A DNA stretch of 64,000 nt from Flaccisagitta enflata (Eukaryota > Chaetognatha > Sagittoidea > Aphragmophora): the NCBI GenBank assembly GCA_965153355.1, contig OZ231127.1, forward strand, positions 21,824,001 through 21,888,000. Direction: 5' to 3'. The notes beneath the pieces are model-generated. The model had not been told where the DNA came from. It was given only the letters and a program-made list of their open reading frames with translations, and did no database searches. Shown in pieces: positions 23,985 to 35,325 of this stretch; positions within the stretch are counted from its first letter, which is position 1, and each line of letters begins with the position of its first letter. A program made the position numbers and the translations under genes.

Positions 23985-24380
23985 AAATTTGACTTTTTTT
24001 TGCTCATTTTTAGCAAAGCTGCTCATTATAAGCAAGGTTGCTCATTTTTAAAAGAGTAACTCGCTCATTTTTGGCAAACTTGCTTATCATTGAGCAAACT
24101 CACTTATCTTTGAGTAAAGTTACTCTTCCTATCGAGCCAGCTAATTTTTCTGTTTTTGTTGCCAACTTTGCCAACTTTTGAGAACTTTGCATATTTTGGA
24201 GCTAACTCGCTCATTTATGAGCAAACTTGCTCAATTTAGCGCTTATTGGATATATCTTTTCGCAAACTGGATCCGTTTCAAGCAAACTTGCAAGAATAGG
24301 ACTGAATTCACTCCTTGAGTAATACCTGCTCATTCAGAAGTACGCTTGCTCACTTTTGAGCTCGCTCGCTCATTTTTACA
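23985..24380. repeat. Degenerate ~20-bp tandem repeat (TTGCTCATTTTTGAGCAAAC)
   Basis: Units around GCTCATTTTTAGCAAA are repeated with variation. Each unit is itself near-palindromic (GCTCA...TGAGC). Confidence 0.7.
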
Positions 24381-24668
24381 TGCAACCTGCTTTTTGTGGT
24401 GTGCATCATCACTTTCCTTGTGTAAAGAGCTTTCTAACGATATGCTGGACTACATACCTTTCTTCAAAATAAGTAGTAATTCCGCGAAAATTTCATCAGC
24501 GGAGATTGCTCCAAATTTGTTCGCGCGCGCACAAAGAGTCCGCCACCGCACAGCCATCGAAGTTAACACATGTACGCGATGCGCAGAAGTGCGCAATGTC
24601 CGATTTAGATGTGGTTTTCGAAGCTGGAATCCTCACTCGCTCCTATATATTGTATCAATGCCAGTTTT

Positions 24669-24835
24669 TAGTTGCGGACACGCAACTCTATAAGACGCTT
24701 TTTCCGTCCGTCGGTCCGTCGGCCCGTTAATCCGTCGGTCCTTCGGTCCATCAGCACGAGTCGAAAAGTGGAAAAATGTGCATATCCGCCCCTGCCCACC
24801 CGTCCGCAACTGGTGGCCGCGTATCCGGCCTTGTT
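24669..24835 (+). mobile_element. HINE-like element, AGTTGCGGAC subfamily
   Basis: TAGTTGCGGACACGCAACT start, CTCTATAAGACGC, GTCC/GTCGG tract, far box CCGTCCGCAACT, end GTATCCGGCCTTGTT. The end words differ from the AGTCGCG subfamily in a matched way. Confidence 0.9.
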
Positions 24836-24839
24836 GTCT

Positions 24840-25470
24840 GGACTCTTCAAAGTGGCGCAATATACGATTGAGTAAAGAGAAAAAATCATGGCTTTATCGG
24901 GTACCTGACAAGAGATTTTTAACGACTTTTTTCAGTCAATAAGGCCTTCCACCTTCACCCTAACCTGTCCGTATCAAATAGTACAATGATGAACCTTACC
25001 TATGTGCATGTAATCATACAAAAGGACAAAGGGTCCTTAATGTCGCAATGTCAAAACTTGGCGAGAGAGGACAAGTTTTCATTTTGCGCTCCGCGGGCTG
25101 GGTTTCTCTTACTAAATAAACTTAGTTGTATTATTTAACGACTTCGGACATAATTGTAATTGTAAAGGATAGTTGTGAGCAATCCGGAGTGAACACCATT
25201 GAAAGCTTGCAGGGCTTTCATCCTTTGTAAATTGGAGAATTCTGGCCTCCTTTTGTATGGGCAATGTTGTTTCAACTTTCATAAGCCTCATGCGAATATT
25301 TCGACTCACATAGAGGTCGGAATTTGTTGGGATTCTGGTGATATAACAAGGTCAGATACCAGGTCCCTAGTCGCGTGCAAGTGTGGTGAGGTGAGCGGGA
25401 ACAGTATAAACAATGAAGAACAACTAACTAGCCAACAGAGAGACTGAACGACCGTCCAACAGCAACGTAA
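24840..25470. other. Intergenic DNA with a possible decayed HINE-like copy
   Basis: Near 25365-25470 CCTAGTCGCGTGCAAGTGTGG and GACGACCG-like words suggest a badly decayed reverse copy. Otherwise nothing recognised. Confidence 0.3.
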
Positions 25471-25980
25471 ATTGAGTCAAGTGCAGGCTGCCAGGGGCCT
25501 GCAGAGGAATTTCGGGCCCCTACTCATTATAGAAAAAAAAGCTGGAGGTTCAGTAGATCGAACAGGTGACTGTCATGGGGCTGACTGTATCATGACACAA
25601 ATTTACTCATTAGTTTGTCCAGATAATCACAAGAAAGATCCATCATTGCCTCTAGTTTGGTCTCTCGTTTTTCTGTTCTTGAATTTGACTGACAATTTCT
25701 GGGTCTTTAAGATTTCAATGTTTTTGCTAAAGCTGCAGAAGAAAAATTACACATCGCGGCTAAATATCAGAAAAAAAACATGGAAAAAACTATTTTTCTC
25801 GCTCTATCTATTGCTGCCATCCACATCTTGCTATGATACTCAGGGGCCGAGATATATAAGTTTCTTATGTTGAATTCAAAAAAAAAATCATACTGTATCA
25901 AGCTCTAGACTTTTCTATTTTATTTTCTTTCTTTTTTTCTTTTCTTTTCTTCCTTCTTCCTTTTCTTTCTTTTTTTTTTC
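25471..25980. other. Intergenic DNA, nothing recognised
   Basis: A 133-codon plus-strand frame (25472-25873) has no recognisable similarity or splice context. Ends in a T/C-rich tract. Confidence 0.35.
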
Positions 25981-26201
25981 TTTTTGGGGTGGGGATTTAG
26001 GCCTGGAGGTAGGGAGTTTAGCCTCAAGACGAGGATTTGGGCCTCGAGGCTGGGATATGGGCCTCGAGGCTGAGATATGGGCCTCGTGGCTGGGGGGAGG
26101 GGGGGTACGTAGAAGAAGAAGAAGGAGGAGGAGAAGAAGAAGGAGAAAATCCCCCATATGTGTGAAAGCATAGGTCATCGACCCCTTTGGGGCCGCTGCC
26201 C
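25981..26201 (-). mobile_element. GGGCAGCGG family element, copy D (one end)
   Basis: Reverse copy: the right side reads GTGAAAGCATAGGTCATCGA then CCCCTTTGGGGCCGCTGCCC (to 26201). The interior has GGCCTCGAGGCTGGGATATG units and a GAAGAAGGAG tract. The second TIR is not present. Confidence 0.7.
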
Positions 26202-26479
26202 TGCTCCCCCCTCAACTTAAACCACAACCTACTTAAGCAGGGCACGGGTACCACTGACCATCTAACGCTTTTGCGACTATTCTTTTCTTTCTGTTTTTAC
26301 TTTTCCCTTCTCCTTCCTCATTATAACAATTTTGAGGCAATTTTTTAACAATTTTAGGGCTCTCCGGGCCCCCTGAGGCCCGGGCCCCTATAATTTGTAT
26401 AGGTTGTATAGGTTGTATAGGCGTCTCTGGGCCCCTGAGTGCAGGCGACTTAAAAGTAGTATGGTGGATGCCTGCCGAC

Positions 26480-26481
<2 letters not shown>

Positions 26482-26545
<64 letters not shown>
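26482..26545. repeat. (GA)n microsatellite
   Basis: About 64 bp of uninterrupted GA. Confidence 0.95.
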
Positions 26546-26547
<2 letters not shown>

Positions 26548-26649
26548 CAAAATCCGACAGATAGGAAGACATAGTATGGGAGACTTAACAATCAGTCTCT
26601 GTGTTGGGTTGCAGTATAGAGCTTTGCAGCGCATGGCGTAAGCTAACAT

Positions 26650-26757
26650 AGCTAACCATTACTGCCTCACCCTCACTATGCACAAGCTATGCTTCTCAGT
26701 CATCTACAATGCTCATGAGTAATGTGGGCCGCCTACGTATCAGGCCTTGTTTAGTTG
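26650..26757 (+). mobile_element. Decayed HINE-like element end
   Basis: ACTGCCTCACCCTCA... and CGCCTACGTATCAGGCCTTGTTT resemble the 3' half of the family. The hairpin end is missing. Confidence 0.35.
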
Positions 26758-26943
26758 TATTCTTAAGATACTAACAGTGAACAAAGGGAAGATAAGATTA
26801 AACTTGAATTTTACCAAAATAGATAAAAATTTTCACGATTTGAGCCGCAAAGCAAAGTTCAACGGCAATAACTAAAAGCAAATTTGTAACATGAAAATCA
26901 TGAGAAAATTCATGATAGAATTATGAAATTATAAACCAAATAT

Positions 26944-29900
26944 TCACAACTTTTTGACGACCCAAACAATGAGAGCTTCCGCCTCCATTAGAGATTTTTC
27001 CACGATTCTTCTTTCGACGAGGGCCCCGTTTTTCCGCTTCAGCATTTTGGCGATGTAATCCTCCATTTCACGGTACTCAGGAACCGCTTTTAAGTACCTA
27101 CGGTATGGATACAAAACGTTGATGGTTAGAATTTATCTCAATGGCGTTTATCGTACAAGAAGAAACATACGTACCCCTACTATGGTTAGGTAAATACCAC
27201 GCGTTTCAATAACGCACTTTTGAATGGCTTATTGTGGTAACAAATTTCAATTAAACCTAATGAAATTCTTAACCATTGGTAGTTTGGAGTAGTCAAAAAC
27301 TAAAAAAACAATTTTTTACCATTTTTAGATGCGTCCGTCAGGAACGCATCTCTATAAGAGGGTCTGTCCGTCCGTCGGTCCGTCCGTCCGTCCGTCTGTC
27401 GGTCCGTCCGTCCGTCCGTCCGTCCGTCCGTAAGTCCGTTACGCAAGTGCAAAAACCGCGTTTCTCGCTTGTTTTTGGCCACGGTGAGATCCTATACTGA
27501 AACAAATGATCGACTAACATGTTTTGAGAGCCTCCTTTACTACTTAGTCGTTTCACCCGTCTGTTCGTCCATCTATCTCTCCATATATGTCACATTATCA
27601 ATACACGCAGAGACACAGCCCGGACGCATCGTTGCCCGGTCGGGCTTGTTATAGTTATGATGTACTCCTATGCATCTTGTAAGATGCTGTCAAGCGATTT
27701 TTTCTCAAAGGGATGTTAGCAAATAGGGTTAAATGCACTAAATTTAATGTTTATTTGCCTTTTTAGATGCGTCCTCGCATCTCTATAAGAGGGTCTGTCC
27801 GTCGGTCGGTCCGTCCGTCCGTCCGTTGGTCCGTCCGTTACGCAAGTGCTAAAACCGCCTTTCCCGGCTGTTTTTTGGCTGCGTTGAGATTCTTTACTGA
27901 AACAAATGATCAACCAACATATTTTGAGAGCCTCCTTTACTATATAGTCATTCCACCCATCTGTTTGTCCATCTGTCTCTCCATATATATCACATGATCA
28001 ATACACCCAAAGACACAGCCCGGACGCATCGTTGCCCGGTCGGGCTTGTTATTTTTGTTTTCAGTGAAATCATCATTTTCCCCCATTAGAAATGCGAAAT
28101 TTGGATTAAAATTCAGACCGTAGCCTCCAAGCAATATCTACCAACATCTCCTAGAATTTCATGAAATTTGGAAGTTATTAAGATGCATATGCTTATACAA
28201 ATTAGCCGATTAGACTAATTTGCATATTAGAATTCAACCTTTGACAGGCAGGCCGCAATGAGCCGCAGTGCTGAACAAGGTCACTAGGACATCTGGGCAG
28301 GAGCCGTATGGTCAAAGAGCTCGAAAATGCCAAAAAAGTAAAAAAAGGACTGACCGACCAACCAACCAACCAACCGACACGACGGACCGACATAGCGGGA
28401 TGTAGAGTCGCGTAGCACGCGATTAAAAATGCATTTTAACAAAATAGAGCTCCTCTTTGGAAGGCTCTAGCTCCTAAACCGTTTGAGATAAAGACCTAGG
28501 ATTGGTCTAAAATGAAATATTCTTTAAAATTCCTTGAAAACGTATTAATAAAAAAAAGTTTTGATCATTTTTTTATCTGTTTTATCAGTGAAAAAAACGG
28601 TGCGTCTTTTCTTTCTTTTTTTTTTTTTTTTTTTTTTTGATACGCGTGGTAGGTGAAAAACGGTTTTTGTCGTTGTTGGATATTGCAGGCTTGGTCATGG
28701 CCCTCCCTGGCGATACCACCTATCTTTAGATCATGAAGACATCTTTGATGTGATTCTTTTGTTGTAACAGTTGTCCTTTTTTATGTTTTGCATTTGAATT
28801 CAATTTCATTTTGTTAGGTTTGACGTCAACTTTTCAAACAACAATACAGGTTGGCAAAGCCTTGGGAAATATCGATTTAACTTGGAACAGGAGACAAACA
28901 TCATCAGTCTGCGGACGACGATTCTTGTTGTAGGCGGCGATATCAGCGGGGGTAAAAAAGCTCGCTCAAAAAAGATTTTTTGCAATTTGACTTAAGTGAG
29001 GACGCTAAATAAAACTGTGGTGATCACAAGTCTTCAGCATTACTCGTTATGATGTTTCACAAACATTTTTCTTTAAAAAAGTGGAAGAAAAAGGTAACAC
29101 TTATTCTATGACTTCTTTTTAAAACTCATCTCCACCAACATTTTCTCTAAGTCAGAGTTAATATTCCAATCTATCCATACGCGTTAAGAAAGAGAGACAG
29201 ACTGGCTAAAAAAAACAAATAAATGGAGGGACGGGTACACAGATGCTCAGACAGTTCATCACATTAATGAAGCTAAATCTGACTACATGCATGAGGCTTT
29301 GTAATGCAATTAAGTATCATTGAAAAATTGATAAGGTAAGAAGTAACGCCAGTGCGTAGTTCCCTACAGCATAGTAAGACAGCAATGATGACAAGAAAAA
29401 TAGCACCATAAAAATCACCTTTACATACGTCTTCATCCGAGTAAGGAAGTAGATCTAGAAGGAAAAGTGAAATATCTTCCCAACCTAATGAGTGACATCG
29501 CTGAAAAAAAGATTGACCATAATGTATATGACGGCATACTTCCGAAGGCAACATTTGTGTTTCAACGGGGGCTAAAATCAAAAATTAAAAAATGAATAAA
29601 ACTGAATGATTATATCAAAATAATCATTTAATTATGTCACAGTTATTATTTTATTGCAAAATTTGCATTAGATTATGAAATAGAACCATATATCGGTAAA
29701 GTTGATAAAGAAAATATATTGCAAAATACAGAAAATTTTATTTTGCAAAAAAAATAAAAAAATGAGAAAATAAAAAACATAGTTCTTTTCCAAAAACAAT
29801 TACGGAGAGAACTGTGTTTTTGAAAATGCAAAATTTCCCTGCATTTAAACGTCTTAGAATTTAAACGGCAAGAAAAGATAAAAAAATGTAAGCAAGATTT

Positions 29901-31564
29901 CATTAAAACCTTGATTTTATTGTCTTTGTTTATGTGAATTGCATAGTTTAAATTACTTTTGAGGTCAGAATATGATAGATATGTATACACCAAGTGTCTT
30001 TAAAGACAATTTGTCTATCAAAAGCATTCCTACACCATTATTGTGCAGATAATGATGCAAAAAGCATGGTGAAACACTTAATTTTCCTTCAAAAATTCGC
30101 CGTCATATTAGACACTATAGATTAAAAGAAATATTAACTATCTGCTCTGAAGTTGACCTTTATGTCCCCGGACTTTAACTCTGAGTGCATGAACAGAAAA
30201 TTGTATGAAACATCATTTCAATTGATTCAATTTTAAAAATCAAGGGTGCTTTAATTCTTCGTTTTCCGGTTGGGATCCAAAGCAGAACTTCAAGACCTAT
30301 CCACCAGGGCCGTTGCCAGGATTGTAAACGCTAGCGTTCGGCCATGGTGATTTTATATTACACGCAGTTGAATTTGATTTCAGAGCAAAATCTGAATTGT
30401 TGAGGTCCACGGGTTTGTCTTATTCAAGCTCTGCTTGTTGTGATTGCATCTATCATGTGATGTATTGTGAATTTGTCATGTCAATTATTTGCTTTCACTT
30501 TTCCGTTACGGAACAAAAAGCATACGTAAATCCTCTGGGTTTAATTGCATCTACCATGATATCTTATGCGATATTTCGACATTCATTTGCACAGTAGCCT
30601 GTACTGAAATGACTAAAACCAAAAAAATCGACATTCGACGAGCAGTTTATGTTGTTGAGCTGTCTTGGGCTTCTATTGTCATCATTTTCAGCTTCAAAAG
30701 TTTACATCTTGCTTTCCGCGCCTTACCTTGAACTTCCTATGTGTCAATAGGAAACTAAAAATTTCAAATTGCTCAAATCAAAATTTTGACTGCAGATTTG
30801 AAATCTGCATAAAAAACTGTCTGTTGAAAGTGCTTTTCTTTTTTCAAAATTCCTTCGGGATCATTATCAAAATCCACGCTAAAGATTTTTAAAGAAGGTA
30901 AGTTCAATGATTTTACAAAGAAATTAAAAGGAAAGGTATGTTTCACGGTATTTGACAGTACTTTTGACCACCTTCTAATTAGAATATCAAAAAAAGAAAA
31001 ACACTTTCAATTGACAGTTTTTTCTGCAGATTCCAAATCTGCAGTCAGAATTGGAATTTGAGAACTTTGAAATTTTAGATTTCTTATAGGGGTAGGGTTT
31101 ATAGAAGGTAAGGCGCGGCCACCTAAAAGTAGAATTTTAAAGCCAATATTGTTTTCAATAGAAGCCTGAGACAGTCCCACAACATGATCTGCTCGTAGAA
31201 TGTTTATTCTATTGCTTTTTGTCATTTAGGTACAAGCTATTGCACAGTATTCTTTTCACTTCTCAGTCATTGAACGTCCTGGCCTAGTACCATGTGCATG
31301 TAATCTATTGGCAGGGCATGTTAATAGTAAGTAAAGAGCTGCACTCACTTTTCTTGCATTGAGCAAACTACGTGTCCTCCCGGTTTCACGGCATCCATCA
31401 TATCGTCCCAAGCATCCAAAGGACAATGCCCAGCTACAAAAGCTCCAGACATCACAACCACGTCGTACGTTGCCTGTAGATTTCCATGGGAAAGTCGAAA
31501 AATGACGAGAGTACCATCGTCTTGGTAACTTTGTATGTCTACCGGGCTATCTTTGGTAGCCGAT

Positions 31565-31644
<80 letters not shown>

Positions 31645-31659
31645 TCTCTTTCTCTTTCT

Positions 31660-31756
<97 letters not shown>

Positions 31757-31774
31757 CTAGGGACCGTCTGTCTG

Positions 31775-31843
<69 letters not shown>

Positions 31844-33010
31844 GTATCTGGCGACTGTCTGTCTGTCTATCAAGCTCTCTCTCTTTTTTTTCTCTCACAC
31901 AGGGAGACCCACGCAGTTTGTCACACACGCAGAAAAATACACATGCAAACTGTTGCCATACAGTACCTTTTCATACGGCAGTTGCGCTCCGCCACCGACG
32001 AAATTTTGGTAGAATTTGTCGTAAATATTTCTCGATTTAGCGACTTGAAGCATTTCAGCCGAAGGGTCCAAAGCGTCAAAATTTTGGTAACCGCGTTGGT
32101 GAAGAAAGTGACACATGAGACCAGTTCCTGTGGATAAAAAATGAAATGCGAATACGTTATCATCATCTGACAATGGCATAAAAGCCAGTTCCGGTGGCTA
32201 ACACCACAGAGGATAAAAAACTGGGTACTGTTGAATGGTTATCTGTAATCTTTTGTTTTTACGACTTTCTAAGCGGGTTTTTAGATTAGGGTTAGGGGTG
32301 GGTTAAGGGTTAGGGTTGGGGATAGTTTTAGGGTTAGGGCTGGGGACATGGTTAGCGTTAGGGCTAAGGGTTGGCTGGGTTTCAAGTATTACGGCCCGAA
32401 GCTACTTGAATTAAAGCTTCGCTCTGGCGGAGGATTTGGATACAAAAACAAAATCGTGCAGAAAATCATACAAAATTGCCAAAAAAAGTTACAGCTTAAA
32501 ATGACAAATGAGCCGGACTGGGGTAATCAGAGAATCATTCATTCATTTATTTATTTATTCAACACGTATTGGCCTAAACTTGGCCTTGTTATTCTGTACA
32601 TGATGCAATTCTTAACTTATTACTTTATTGCATTTCTGCATGATAAAATTGATAATGCCATTAAAACCTCTGCAAATACGAATAAAGAATAACAAATCAA
32701 AGGATCAAGACAATTCTAAAAGCGTTCCGGGACCCATCTCAGGCTATCCGTTTGGAACTATGAATCCGGCAAATCCAATCTTACCGGCGGCGACGTCCAA
32801 GATTTTGGCGTCTTTTGGTGGATTGACGACTTCAACGAGAACGTTGGCGATGATTTGCGGCGTCTTATATCCAATGTCCGCCATCTGCTTTTCGTAATCC
32901 AAAGCCCAATCTTTGTACACTTTTAAAAGCGCTTCCGGCGACTTTCCGACGGCGACTGCGGCGTCGAAAGCCGCAGGAGTATCAACGTTGTGTTCATCAT
33001 ACATGATGCG
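26944..33010 (-). CDS. METTL27-like: METTL27-like SAM-dependent methyltransferase, four exons
   Basis: Exons on the minus strand: 33010-32785 (in-frame ATG at 33004), 32127-31967, about 31569-31349, and 27097-26944 ending in TGA. The first junction gives ILDVAA-G-TGLMCHF, the SAM-binding motif I, with donor GTAAGA and acceptor ATCCACAG. The second exon carries GYQNFDALDPSAEML and donor AAG|GTACTG. The third has YDVVVMSGAF...DAVKPGGHVV and donor GTGAGT. The fourth joins in phase as MQEK-YLKAVPEYREMEDY and ends IVWVVKKL. Order and motifs fit the WBSCR27/METTL27 family of class I methyltransferases; the substrate is unknown. An acceptor-like TCTCTCCAG precedes 33010, so an upstream exon is possible. 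The third exon's acceptor lies inside a long GA tract and its exact position is uncertain. Intron 3 (31348-27098) is full of mobile elements. Confidence 0.78.
27326..27650 (+). mobile_element. HINE-like element, AGATGCGTCC subfamily, copy 1
   Basis: TAGATGCGTCCGTCAGGAACG-CATCT hairpin, CTCTATAAGAGGGTCTGTCC and a long GTCC tract, interior GAGAGCCTCCTTTACTA, far box CGGACGCATCG, end GGTCGGGCTTGTT. Far box and hairpin arm are complementary. Confidence 0.9.
27764..28050 (+). mobile_element. HINE-like element, AGATGCGTCC subfamily, copy 2
   Basis: Same as 27326-27650 with a tighter hairpin (AGATGCGTCCTCGCATCT), closely similar interior, and identical CCCGGACGCATCGTTGCCCG end. High similarity of the two copies suggests a recent local duplication or recent activity. 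Confidence 0.9.
28240..28424 (-). mobile_element. HINE-like element, AGTCGCG subfamily, decayed far end
   Basis: GGTCACTAGGACATCTGGGC, GACCGACCAACCAACC, and GTAGAGTCGCGTAGCACGCG with ATTAAAAA. The GGATACACGG end is eroded. Confidence 0.75.
28651..29418. other. Intronic/intergenic DNA, nothing recognised
   Basis: Within METTL27-like intron 3. No element ends found. Confidence 0.4.
29419..29571 (-). CDS. Candidate exon inside METTL27-like intron 3
   Basis: 153 nt bounded by an acceptor TTTTTGATTTTAG and donor AAAG|GTGATT, open throughout, phase 1 at both ends: PVETQMLPSEVC...LGWEDISLFLLDLLPYSDEDVCK. No known domain. As exon 3 joins exon 4 perfectly without it, this would be an alternative exon or part of an unrelated gene. 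Confidence 0.3.
29582..30580. other. Intronic AT-rich DNA, nothing recognised
   Basis: Contains a T/A-rich stretch (29690-29900). No repeat ends or exons seen. Confidence 0.4.
30587..31246. mobile_element. Long-arm inverted-repeat element
   Basis: Arms of about 250 bp (30587-30842 and 31003-31246). Shared words, inverted: GAGCAG...ATGTTGT, GGCTTCTATTG, CGCGCCTTACCTT, GACTGCAGATTTG. Terminal words GTAGCCTGTACTGAAATGAC and its partner GTCATTTAGGTACAAGCTAT. No transposase. Both arms keep short open frames. Confidence 0.7.
31568..31840. repeat. (CT)n microsatellite abutting a splice acceptor
   Basis: Three long CT blocks (31568-31636, ~31666-31752, ~31780-31838) separated by TTTCTC and TGTATCTGG(G/C)GAC(C/T)GTCTGTC words. 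On the METTL27-like (minus) strand this is a GA tract running into exon 3. Confidence 0.95.
32283..32372. repeat. Interstitial telomere-like TTAGGG-type array
   Basis: Degenerate TTAGGG/GGGTTAGGG tract in METTL27-like intron 1, flanked by AAGCGGGTTTTTAG as in the 1984-2073 array (opposite strand). Confidence 0.6.
32561..32590 (+). mobile_element. HINE-like 3' end fragment (AGGTGCGAC subfamily)
   Basis: CGTATTGGCCTAAACTTGGCC then TTGTT matches the last 25 bp of 11625-11752; nothing else remains. Confidence 0.5.
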
Positions 33011-33037
33011 CTGGAGAGACGGATGAAGAGATGGATG

Positions 33038-33240
<203 letters not shown>

Positions 33241-33384
33241 GACAGAAACAGAGAGTGAGACAGAGACACTTACAGACAGAGAGACACAGACACAGACAGA
33301 GAGAGACAGTGACAGAGACAAAAGACCAATGACCAACAATACAACGGTCGTAATGCCGTTTAAGAATCATATTGGTCGTTTCAG

Positions 33385-33562
33385 TGCTTCAGTACAACAG
33401 ACCACTTTGTCCATCCACCCGTTTGTCGGTTGGTCGGTCCGTCACCATTTTAATTTTTTTCATTCTTTGACCTCACTGCTCCTGCCCAAATGGTCTAGTC
33501 ACCTCAAATAAAGCCCCTGCCCACCCCTACGAAACTGGGGCAGTCGTATATCAGGCCTTGTT
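33385..33562 (+). mobile_element. HINE-like element, hairpin end eroded
   Basis: GTCGGTTGGTCGGTCCGTCA tract, TTGACCTCACTGCTCCTGCC, GCCCCTGCCCACCCC, CAGGCCTTGTT end; the 5' hairpin is mutated to GTGCTTCAGTACAACAGACC. Confidence 0.75.
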
Positions 33563-33877
33563 TTCCTCTGTTATACTTTTGTAGCATCAAATTTCTCAGC
33601 TATCTCACCAGATTTTTGTGTTTCCACAGAGAAGAGTCAAGCTTAACCGGCTATTAGGACAGCAGAAAGAACGTGAAAGAGAAATGCAGTAGTTCAAGTT
33701 TTTTTCCGCGGGTCCAATCCGAATTTGGCCATAAAGGAAACAGGTTTTTGAAACGGACTACGGTTCAAATTTCGAGGGCATGGAGAAAAAACATGAACAG
33801 GCCGCTCAAGCGTCATTATGGTCAGCGGTTCCCGATGCCCCATTGATATCACCTAGTATTGTAGTGATGAGGTAATG
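33563..33877. other. Intergenic, nothing recognised
   Basis: No repeat ends or exons seen. Confidence 0.4.
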
Positions 33878-34620
33878 GGGCAGCGGCCCCGGAGGGGTCG
33901 ATGACCTATGATTCCACACAGGGCAATTTTGTTTTGGGAGGCGTGATCTTGGGTCTGAGAGGTCTAATCTGGGGTCCATAAGGTCTGATCTAGGGTGTGA
34001 GAGGCCTGATATAGGGTCTGAGAGGCCTGATAAGAGGTCTGGGAGGCCTGAGTTAAGGCCTAAGAAGCCTGAAAAGAGGTCTGAGAGGCCTGATTAGGGA
34101 TCTCAGATGCCTGATTTGTAGTTTGAGAGGCAAGATTTGTGGTCTGAGAGGCCTGATTTGGGGTCTGAAAGGCCTGAAAAGAGGTTCAGAGGCTTGAGTT
34201 GGGGCCTAAGAGGCCTGATAAGAGGTCTGAGAGGCCTGATTTGGGGTCTAAGGGACCTGATTTGGGGTCTGATAGGCCTGATTTGGGGTCTGAGAGGCCT
34301 CAAGGCTGGGATTTGAGTCTTGAGGCTAAGATTTGAGCCGCAAGGCTGGGATTTGAGCCTTGAGGCTGAGATTTGGGCCTCAAGGCAGGGATTTGAGCCT
34401 CGAGGCTAGATTTGAGCCTTGAGGTTGGGGTTTGTGCCTAAGGCTAAGAATTGGGTCTTGAGGCTAGAATTTGGGCCTTGAGACTAGGATTTGGGCCTCA
34501 AGGTTGGGATTTGAGCCTCCAGGCTAGTATATATGAGCTTCAAAGGGGGTGGATGGAGAAAATGGAGAAACATCCCTTGTGTGAAAGCATATGTCACCAG
34601 CCCCCTTAGGACCGCTTCCC
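33878..34620. mobile_element. GGGCAGCGG family element, copy E, complete with TIRs
   Basis: Left GGGCAGCGGCCCCGGAGGGG then TCGATGACCTATGATTCCAC; right end is the inverse of GGGAAGCGGTCCTAAGGGGG, CTGGTGACATATGCTTTCAC. The interior is a minisatellite that changes unit along its length: GGTCTGAGAGGCCTGATTTG (33950-34305), then TTGAGGCTGGGATTTGAGCC (34306-34520). Confidence 0.8.
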
Positions 34621-35325
34621 AAAAAGTAGCCCAAAAACACGCTTTCAAATTGATTTTAAAGGACGGACTGACGGATGGAAAAATTCACTCGTTCAGAGAC
34701 GCATAGTTCGTGACCAAATAAGAACAGAAGAATGTTTCAATTCCCCTCAGCTTTTGACTTAAAAATTTTCAGGTAATTAGACCAATCAAGGGTTGATTTA
34801 ATTGGACGAGAAACTGAAAGAGCTGAAATGAAACTAAAGCTAAAGGCCTCGATCTCCAAAAAACTTAAACTTAGTCATTTTTTACTTGCATATATATCGT
34901 ACTGTACAGATTATTTCATAAATGCATTAAAACCTTTGTTGAACATTTGACTCTAAATTTGATAATCATTACAATTGAATCCCGCTGTACACCGCTTTCC
35001 CCGCTGTAACCGATAGCAAGGGACCAACATAAAAGATTTTATCTGTAACAGATGAATTTTGCTAAAGAATAAATAATAACTATCAAGGAGGGATATTTTA
35101 ATGCAAACTGGTAAAGTATTCAGGAATTAGGTTTATCGCTTTTCTTACATGAGTATTTGTAACATCAAGGGAATTTCATGAAAATAAAACAAGAAATGAA
35201 ATGCTGAAACTAGTTTACAAAATCCTTTATGATTATAGGTCGCCAACTACTTTTTATGAATACATGAATATCTAATGTGTATAAGCTTGCTTTAACAATG
35301 CGATAAACTTTTTTCCATGATAGTA
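34621..35325. other. Intergenic AT-rich DNA, nothing recognised
   Basis: No exon, TIR or repeat unit seen. Confidence 0.4.

Larger units (their letters stand above)
27196..28650. mobile_element. ACCACGCG inverted-end element, copy 2, with nested insertions
   Basis: ACCACGCGTTTCAATAACGC at the left and ATACGCGTGGT at the right, each followed inward by related GCAC...TTTTGAA / GACGCACC words. Near 28445-28510 is the TTTGGAAGGCTCTAG...CTAAACCG...GGATTGGTC module seen in copy 1. Three HINE-like elements are nested inside. The pairing of these two ends into one element is an inference. Confidence 0.45.

Noticed and set aside
26650-26940. tRNA or snRNA gene
   Set aside because: No cloverleaf with GTTCRA-type arm or snRNA motifs found here or elsewhere in the window; absence was judged by eye only.
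29673-29993. 106-codon minus-strand ORF in AT-rich DNA
   Set aside because: Lys/Phe/Asn-rich composition, no splice context and no similarity recognised.
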